A DNA stretch of 64,000 nt from Lactobacillus pasteurii DSM 23907 = CRBIP 24.76 (GTDB lineage: Bacteria > Bacillota > Bacilli > Lactobacillales > Lactobacillaceae): NCBI RefSeq assembly GCF_000297025.1, contig NZ_CAKD01000024.1, positions 62,001 through 126,000 on the forward strand, in the 5' to 3' direction. The position numbers were made by a program, and so were the translations under genes. How positions within the stretch are numbered: position 1 is the stretch's first letter; each line of letters begins with the position of its first letter. Positions 59,173 to 64,000 of the stretch are shown one piece after another. The notes beneath the pieces are model-generated. The model was not told the origin of the DNA and made no database searches. It worked only from the letters and a program-made list of their open reading frames with translations.

Positions 59173-60038
59173 TAATCTTCAGTCACACTCTCATTTGTTA
59201 CTTCAGGAATATCCAAAACTACCGTCAATAAGCGGGAGCCCTTCATTCGGCCTGTTGTTAGCGTCATGCCATTGTCTAGTTCAACCGTTAGCTTTTCTCC
59301 TTTAGCAGGAATTACGCCTAATTGCGTAATCACATAGCCGGCTACTGTATCTACGTCTTCTACATCAATATCGGTACCAAATTCGTCATTAAAATCATCT
59401 AGCGGCATCTTGCCATAAATCACATATTTATGGTCGCTAAGCTTATCAAACAAAACTTCTGCCCGGTCAACTTCATCGTCAATGTCGCCAACGATTTCTT
59501 CAATCAAGTCCTCAATTGTGGCCAGACCCACAACTCCGCCGTATTCATCAAGCAAAATTGCCAGCTGCCTTTGCGTTTGTTGCATTTCGACTAACAATTC
59601 GCCTAAATCCGCTGTTTCAGGTGCAAATAATGGCTCACCCATCACATCTTCGTAGTCTAGCTGATCAAAGCCTAATTGACGCGCCTTTCTCAAGACGGTA
59701 CGGATGTGGATGATTCCAATAATCTTATCCTTATCATGTTGATAAACCGGAATTCTAGAATAAGGTTGTCGCAAAATTTCATTCAAATTTTCTTGAAAAC
59801 TTACGCTTGCATCAACCATAAAAGCATCAGTTCTAGGCACCATGACTTCACGAACCATCTTAGTTTGAAAACTAAGCAGTCCTTCTAACATTGAAAATTC
59901 TGTATCATTGATAACCTGTTGCTCATGTAAATCTTTGATTTCTTGAGCTAAATGTTCGATCGTATTTTCGCCTTTTTCATTTGCAAACTTGTTCCTAAGT
60001 CTTGCAAAAATATTTTCCGAGGCGGGGTCGCTATTCAT
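59172..60038 (-). CDS. CBS-domain protein of the HlyC/CorC family, without membrane domain
   Basis: 288 residues: a CBS pair at about 63-185 ([60 protein letters not shown]) and a C-terminal CorC_HlyC transporter-associated domain (about 200-280). There is no DUF21 membrane segment, so it is soluble, like enterobacterial CorC. The acidic [11 protein letters not shown] region could bind Mg or nucleotides. Likely role in magnesium/cobalt homeostasis, by family only. Operon with prfC. Confidence 0.87.
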   Translation of the reverse strand: MNSDPASENIFARLRNKFANEKGENTIEHLAQEIKDLHEQQVINDTEFSMLEGLLSFQTKMVREVMVPRTDAFMVDASVSFQENLNEILRQPYSRIPVYQHDKDKIIGIIHIRTVLRKARQLGFDQLDYEDVMGEPLFAPETADLGELLVEMQQTQRQLAILLDEYGGVVGLATIEDLIEEIVGDIDDEVDRAEVLFDKLSDHKYVIYGKMPLDDFNDEFGTDIDVEDVDTVAGYVITQLGVIPAKGEKLTVELDNGMTLTTGRMKGSRLLTVVLDIPEVTNESVTED

Positions 60039-60142
60039 CTGAATTATGCTCTCTTTCTTTAAAATGCTTTATAAATAATAACATTATAGCATAGAGACTT
60101 AGGATTTTATGCTAAAATACAGTAAAGAAACGAGGTAAAGCG

Positions 60143-60604
60143 ATGAAAAAGAGTCATGTCATACTGGTCTTCACATTTTTATTACTTATTCCCTACATCT
60201 GTAGCTTGGCAGTGATTGGAATTGGCTACAATGCACTAGTATTGCACTCAGCTGAACTTGTCAGAAGTTTGACCGGTGCTTTAGTTGGGGCCTTGATCAT
60301 GTTTGCAATCAAAGCTACGATTCAAAGGCCACTAGACTTATTAGCTATGCAAATCGACGATAGCTTTCTTAAACAATTGTTGCGCTTTTTCAGTATTAGA
60401 AGACGCCGTTTATTTTTATTTGGCAACATCATCTTTGACTTTGTACTTTGCTTTTTAAGTACGCAACTTACTCGCAACATCCTGACTTTGGATCAAATCG
60501 TCGGCAACGCCACTGGCATTGTTTTGTTAGTCATGTTTGTTTCAACTTGCCTTGGAGCCTACATTGAATATGACAACCTATCGATCGATCCTGATCAACA
60601 TTAA
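60143..60604 (+). CDS. Small membrane protein, four helices, unknown function
   Basis: A 153-residue protein I do not recognise. Helices at about 7-30, 42-60, 93-110 and 118-140; a basic stretch FSIRRRRLFLF precedes the third. ATG with GAGGTAAAG 7 bases upstream. Convergent with the following gene, with stop codons adjacent. Confidence 0.6.
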   Translation: MKKSHVILVFTFLLLIPYICSLAVIGIGYNALVLHSAELVRSLTGALVGALIMFAIKATIQRPLDLLAMQIDDSFLKQLLRFFSIRRRRLFLFGNIIFDFVLCFLSTQLTRNILTLDQIVGNATGIVLLVMFVSTCLGAYIEYDNLSIDPDQH

Positions 60605-61081
60605 CTATTTAGCTGACTCATACCAAATTTGAGTCAGTTTTTTTGTATCCAAATCTAAAGCTTGAACGAAATATGGAACTTCGCTGTCGCCAGGATTTTC
60701 ATAAACTTGCATCCCGCTGTCGCCAACCTTTTTCATTACTTCAGGAATAACGAAGTTAAGTGGCATGCTAAAGTTGCTGATCTGGCCATCGATAGTGTCT
60801 TCTGCTACTTCAGCTGCTGGAAGTTGGTATTTCATCAATCCTGCAGGAGATTCAACTTCTCCTTTAACTAAGACGCCGTACCAGTACATAAATGATTCTG
60901 GTCCAAAGACTACCATACTGGCACGCTTATTTTCTAATTGCTTACCAGCCAAGAATTGCTTGAAGCCTTCATCTGCTTCTACTTCGCTGTTAGCTTCAAT
61001 ATAAGTTCTTTGCGCATCCATCATTGATGGGGCAAATACCTTGCCGACAAAAGTCATTTGCTTAATTTCTTTTTTTAACAT
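60605..61081 (-). CDS. Conserved hypothetical, possibly GyrI-like effector-binding domain
   Basis: 158 residues, soluble. The pattern WYGVLVKGEVESPAGLMKYQLPAAEVAED and a late MQVYENPGDSEVPYFVQAL resembles the GyrI/AraC-type effector-binding fold; this is a weak call. The ATG at 61081 follows GAAAGGA; it starts 11 bases after recX, so the two are probably co-transcribed. Confidence 0.55.
   Translation of the reverse strand: MLKKEIKQMTFVGKVFAPSMMDAQRTYIEANSEVEADEGFKQFLAGKQLENKRASMVVFGPESFMYWYGVLVKGEVESPAGLMKYQLPAAEVAEDTIDGQISNFSMPLNFVIPEVMKKVGDSGMQVYENPGDSEVPYFVQALDLDTKKLTQIWYESAK
60612..60645 (+). terminator. Plus-strand terminator inside the 3' end of the convergent gene
   Basis: CTGACTCA (60613-60620) and TGAGTCAG (60630-60637) with a T7 run; T-run only for the plus strand. 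Confidence 0.75.
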
Positions 61082-61092
61082 ATTTTTTCCTT

Positions 61093-61908
61093 TCAATATT
61101 CGTCTAGTTCATCTAAATCTATCAATTCGCCATTTAAAAAGAGATCAATCTCTGATGATGAAAAACCATGGCTAAATAAATAGCGCTTGATTCTCATCGC
61201 TCTGTCAGCGCCAGTATAACGCTTGAAACGCTTGTAGGCTTTGATGCCTTGCATTTTCAGGGCTTCAAGTTGCTTTTCGTCATCCATGCCCAGATCAAGT
61301 TCTTGAATAACATCCTCAGTTAAATTCGTTGAAAAGCCGTGACTGAGCAGTTTATTATTGATCTTTTGCTTAAGCTCGCGCTCAGAATATCGTCCCAACT
61401 GCTGGCGCATCGACTTCAGCAATCTAACAGCCACTTGTAGCCAGTCTGCTTGATCTACTTCTGCTAGGGCTTGATTGATAATCTCTGGAGCTACGCCTTT
61501 TCCGGCTAGTTTTTTATTTAAAACTCTTGGTCCATCATTGCCAACTGCTAAGTCATTTTTGATAAACAATTCGCAATATCGCTCATCATCTAAATAGCCT
61601 AGTTCGCTTAACTCATTGATTGCATTGTTAGCAGATTCTGTGCTAACTTCGCGCTTGATCAAATATTGCATGACCTCAAAGATCGTTCTTGGCTCATAGC
61701 TCAAGTACCTAGCGGCTAGATCGCTAGCCTTGCTGTCGGCATCATATTGCCTAATCTCTTCAATTTGTTCTTGAGTCAGACTCTTTCCTTTGAGCAAAAC
61801 ATATTCGGCCAAAGTCTTTTCGCTAACTGAAAAAGCATACTGCTCATCCAAAAAAATATTGTAGCGCCCTGGACGTTTTTGAGCTGCTACTTTGGTAATA
61901 ATTGCCAT
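61093..61908 (-). CDS. recX: Regulatory protein RecX
   Basis: A 271-residue protein made of three-helix repeats. RYLSYEPRTIFEVMQYLIKREVSTE, ELGYLDDERYCELFI and KKLAGKGVAPEIINQAL are family motifs. RecX modulates RecA filaments. The length with N-terminal extension (about 60 residues of beta structure, KRPGRYNIFLDEQYAFSVSE) equals the long Gram-positive form. It is far from recA in this window (30 kb). Confidence 0.93.
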   Translation of the reverse strand: MAIITKVAAQKRPGRYNIFLDEQYAFSVSEKTLAEYVLLKGKSLTQEQIEEIRQYDADSKASDLAARYLSYEPRTIFEVMQYLIKREVSTESANNAINELSELGYLDDERYCELFIKNDLAVGNDGPRVLNKKLAGKGVAPEIINQALAEVDQADWLQVAVRLLKSMRQQLGRYSERELKQKINNKLLSHGFSTNLTEDVIQELDLGMDDEKQLEALKMQGIKAYKRFKRYTGADRAMRIKRYLFSHGFSSSEIDLFLNGELIDLDELDEY

Positions 61909-62041
61909 CTTTTCACCTCGACCTAGTAAATCTCGCCATTAGATAATTTTATTGCTTGCTAAGCACTTTTTGCAAGTAATATAATAGATCAGATATAATA
62001 TGTCAGACAATTTTATTAGTTTTTTGTAGAAAGAATTTATC

Positions 62042-63421
62042 ATGAAGAAAACATTTAACAAGAAGGCTCAGCCTAAAGAAAAGAATGTCATTATTACGAT
62101 CAAGCGTCTTGGCATCAACGGCGAAGGAATCGGATACTACCGCAAGAAGATCATTTTTGTGCCAGGTGCACTTCCAGATGAAGTTGTAGTGGCCAAGTTT
62201 GTTAAGGAATATCCACAATATATCCAAGCTGAATTAGTTCGCATCAAGGAAAAAAGCCCCGATCGCGTTGATTTCCCAGCAGATGTAAATTCTGAAATTG
62301 GTGGCCTTGAACTTGCTCACCTAGCTTATGACAAACAGCTTGAATTCAAGCGTCAAAACGTGCTTGAAGCCTTGAAAAAGTACCACCCACGTGGCTACGC
62401 TAAGTACAAGGTTAAGCCTACTATTCCTGCTCCTGATCAATGGCATTACCGCAACAAGGCACAATACCAACTTGAGTTTAACCATGGCCACAGCCAACTT
62501 GGACTTTTTGCGCCTAACTCACATCGTTTAATCGACTTACCAAGCATGCCAACTCAAAGCAAAGCAACTCAAAAGACTGAACGCGACATCAAGAAGTTAA
62601 TCGATCAACTTCAAATCCCAATTGCTAACTACCGCAAGCATCTTGATGGGATTAAGACAGTTGTCGTTCGTCAATCAGAAGCCACTAAGGAAATTCAAGT
62701 TACTTTAATTACCATTGGCCACAAGATCAAGGATCTCTTGAAATTAGCTGATCGAATTATGAAGCTTGATCACGTAGTCAGCGTCTACCAAAATGAAACT
62801 GACTGGCGCAACCCACAAGTTTGGGGCAATAAGACTGAAAAATTGCTGGGCAAAAATCAAATTACCGAAGAAATTCTTGGTCGCAAGTTTGCTTTGTCAC
62901 CTAGAGCATTCTTCCAATTAAACCCAGTTCAAACTGCGACTTTATACTCAGAAGCTTTGAAGATGCTCGACTTAACTCCAGACCAAACCTTAATTGATGC
63001 TTACAGTGGCGTTGGTACTTTGGGAATATTGGCTGCAGATCAAGTTAAGCAAGTGGTTGGAATTGAAACCATCCCTGAAGCTGTGCTTGATGCTAAGCAC
63101 AATGTTAAGCTCAACCACATCAAGAATGCCGATTACTTCCAAGGCAGCGTTGAAAAGATCCTACCTCAATTGCAAAGATCTGGCTTGCCAGTTGATGCCT
63201 TGATTGTTGACCCACCAAGAACTGGATTAGCTAAGAGCTTGATCAAGACCCTATTGCAGGTTAAACCTCAAACTTTCGTTTACATCTCCTGCAACCCTTC
63301 AACTTTGGCACAAGACTTAGTCCTATTAAGCGAAGCTTATGATGTTCGCGTCATTAAAAATATTGATATGTTGCCACAAACCCCACGTTGTGAATGTATC
63401 GTTAAACTAGTTTTACGCTAG
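62042..63421 (+). CDS. rlmD: 23S rRNA (uracil-5-)-methyltransferase, RlmD/RlmCD type (TrmA family)
   Basis: A 459-residue SAM-dependent methyltransferase. N-terminal TRAM domain (about 15-72) binds RNA; the catalytic domain has DAYSGVGTLGILAA (SAM loop), VDPPRTGL and the catalytic Cys in YISCNPSTLAQDL. The CxxxxxCxxC iron-sulfur Cys set of enterobacterial RlmD is not visible. In Gram-positives one such enzyme can modify both U747 and U1939. ATG at 62042; a good ribosome site is GAAAGAA. It ends at a bidirectional terminator shared with the RNA gene. Confidence 0.9.
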   Translation: MKKTFNKKAQPKEKNVIITIKRLGINGEGIGYYRKKIIFVPGALPDEVVVAKFVKEYPQYIQAELVRIKEKSPDRVDFPADVNSEIGGLELAHLAYDKQLEFKRQNVLEALKKYHPRGYAKYKVKPTIPAPDQWHYRNKAQYQLEFNHGHSQLGLFAPNSHRLIDLPSMPTQSKATQKTERDIKKLIDQLQIPIANYRKHLDGIKTVVVRQSEATKEIQVTLITIGHKIKDLLKLADRIMKLDHVVSVYQNETDWRNPQVWGNKTEKLLGKNQITEEILGRKFALSPRAFFQLNPVQTATLYSEALKMLDLTPDQTLIDAYSGVGTLGILAADQVKQVVGIETIPEAVLDAKHNVKLNHIKNADYFQGSVEKILPQLQRSGLPVDALIVDPPRTGLAKSLIKTLLQVKPQTFVYISCNPSTLAQDLVLLSEAYDVRVIKNIDMLPQTPRCECIVKLVLR

Positions 63422-63425
63422 ACAC

Positions 63426-63464
63426 AAAAAAGACTCCTATGGAAAAAACCATGGAGTCTTTTTT
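63426..63464. terminator. Bidirectional terminator of rlmD and the candidate RNA
   Basis: AAAAAAGACTCC and GGAGTCTTTTTT with inner ATGG/CCAT pairing (one T bulge) and A6 loop; T runs in both directions. Confidence 0.9.
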
Positions 63465-63736
63465 GATGAAGTGGACGAGGCAAACTCATCAATTTATAGT
63501 CACGAATAAACGCGCTATGACACGGCATGTCGCAACAAAAAATTAACATTCACTTGTTCGGGTCTTTACGTAAAACGTAACACTTATTTATAATAGTCGG
63601 AATTGCAACAGCCATCTTACAAAAATATCACTTTAGCTGATCTCTATCGATATAGAGAATCTTACTTCCAACAATACATAATTCTGGAGATAAAAACTTA
63701 CTTATATTGTTAAATTCAAATTTCTACCTCGTCTAC
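63431..63736 (-). ncRNA. Candidate structured non-coding RNA
   Basis: Read on the minus strand, a strong promoter (TTGCAA 63765-63770, 16-base spacer, TATGAT 63743-63748) points to a start at 63736, the first base of GTAGACGAGG. The complementary CCTCGTCCAC occurs 246 bases later (63480-63471), so the two ends close a 10-bp stem with one mismatch. The rho-independent terminator at 63464-63426 follows immediately. Inner hairpins include AACAATA/TATTGTT (63670-63676 with 63705-63711), TCTCTAT/ATAGAGA with CGAT loop (63641-63658) and CAGC/GCTG. No ORF is supportable inside. I find no tmRNA, RNase P or SRP signature; a 6S-like RNA is possible. Confidence 0.6.
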
Positions 63737-63742
63737 ATTTCC

Positions 63743-63770
63743 ATCATACCACAAATGTAATCGCTTGCAA
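63743..63770 (-). promoter_or_regulatory. Promoter of the candidate RNA
   Basis: TTGCAA (63765-63770), 16-base spacer ending in TGTGG, TATGAT (63743-63748), minus strand, placed exactly for a start at the 5' base of the closing stem. Confidence 0.65.
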
Positions 63771-63809
63771 ATACTATTAGCATTTTTTATCGTGTCTGGC
63801 ATCCCTATT

Positions 63810-63815
63810 TATAAT
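63810..63815 (+). promoter_or_regulatory. -10 box for the last gene
   Basis: TATAAT at 63810-63815; the -35 is weak. It diverges from the RNA promoter, with about 40 bases between the two cores. Confidence 0.4.
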
Positions 63816-63882
63816 TGAGTAGAATATCAATAGTTACAGCTATCCAAATAGCTAATATTGAAGTAAATTGAGGGGTAAAATT

Positions 63883-64000
63883 ATGACTTTAAATAACTTT
63901 TTGGAACTAATCCGCAATATTAATCAGAATTCTACTTTTTATGTAAAAGTTGACCAAAAGCAGCTTCCTTTATCCAAATTTACCCTCAGTTCAAGCGAAA
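63883..64000 (+). CDS. Hypothetical protein, 3' truncated
   Basis: The first 39 codons of a gene cut by the window edge. It starts at ATG 63883 with GAGGGG 8 bases upstream and is open to the end (MTLNNFLELIRNINQNSTF followed by YVKVDQKQLPLSKFTLSSSE). Unrecognised, soluble N-terminus. Confidence 0.55.
   Translation, partial: MTLNNFLELIRNINQNSTFYVKVDQKQLPLSKFTLSSSE

Noticed and set aside
63465-63740. tmRNA, RNase P RNA or SRP RNA at the 63.5 kb region
   Set aside because: No tag-peptide codons or CCA-type acceptor stem, no GAGGAAAGTCC-type RNase P core, and no GGAGGTAGCGG-type SRP loop.

Overview
The window is chromosomal DNA of a low-GC Gram-positive lactic acid bacterium, most likely a member of the Lactobacillus acidophilus/delbrueckii group. 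I base this on the gene order (rapZ-yvcK-whiA, uvrB-uvrA, hprK-lgt-gpsA, secA-prfB, ftsK-ymfF-ymfH-ymfI-rodZ-pgsA-recA-rny), on an oleate hydratase of 591 residues typical of lactobacilli, on a secreted GW-type surface protein beside clpP, and on AGGAGG-type ribosome sites with frequent TTG/GTG starts. The species cannot be fixed from what I can see. About two thirds of the genes lie on the minus strand. I see no tRNA, rRNA, insertion sequence, prophage or CRISPR array: this is core genome.

Layout. 1-5.4 kb: the end of an amino-acid permease, a PerR-type peroxide regulator with its own Per-box-like operator, a surface protein, clpP under a CIRCE operator, and gnd. 5.5-9.5 kb: whiA, yvcK, rapZ and an HdeD-like membrane protein. 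9.5-24.8 kb: uvrA/uvrB, phosphoglucomutase, trxB, gpsA, lgt, hprK, prfB (with the programmed frameshift), secA and hpf. 24.9-32.5 kb: comFC/comFA, an IMPACT-family protein, tagO, rny, recA, pgsA. 32.5-41.8 kb: rodZ, ymfI, the M16 pair ymfH/ymfF, ftsK, a DUF1149 protein, trmL, an AI-2E-type permease and an orphan sorbitol-type EIIA homologue. 42-46.3 kb: 6-phosphogluconolactonase, a PAP2 phosphatase and oleate hydratase. 46.4-52.2 kb: the Bacillus-like yjb cluster (rluD-type, nadK, relQ, CYTH protein, spxH, coiA, mecA, spx). 52.4-60 kb: ptsI/ptsH, clpE (second CIRCE), DUF1827, prfC, a CorC-like protein. 60-64 kb: small conserved genes, recX, an RlmD-type methyltransferase, an unannotated candidate structured RNA on the minus strand, and the start of a hypothetical gene.

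Themes. First, ClpP, ClpE, MecA, Spx and SpxH are all here, so much of the regulated-proteolysis circuit is in one window, and clpP and clpE both carry a near-perfect CIRCE (HrcA) site. Second, three competence/recombination genes (comFA, coiA, recA) share a promoter-like block, AAATTTTT-N11/12-CGTATWTA followed by ATATGGG, that does not look like a housekeeping promoter and probably marks a ComX/SigH-like regulon. Third, hprK, ptsH, ptsI and the EIIA homologue place the central carbon-control phosphorelay here, with gnd and 6-phosphogluconolactonase supplying two pentose-phosphate steps. The best candidates for something undescribed are the structured RNA at about 63.43-63.74 kb and the shared competence promoter block.
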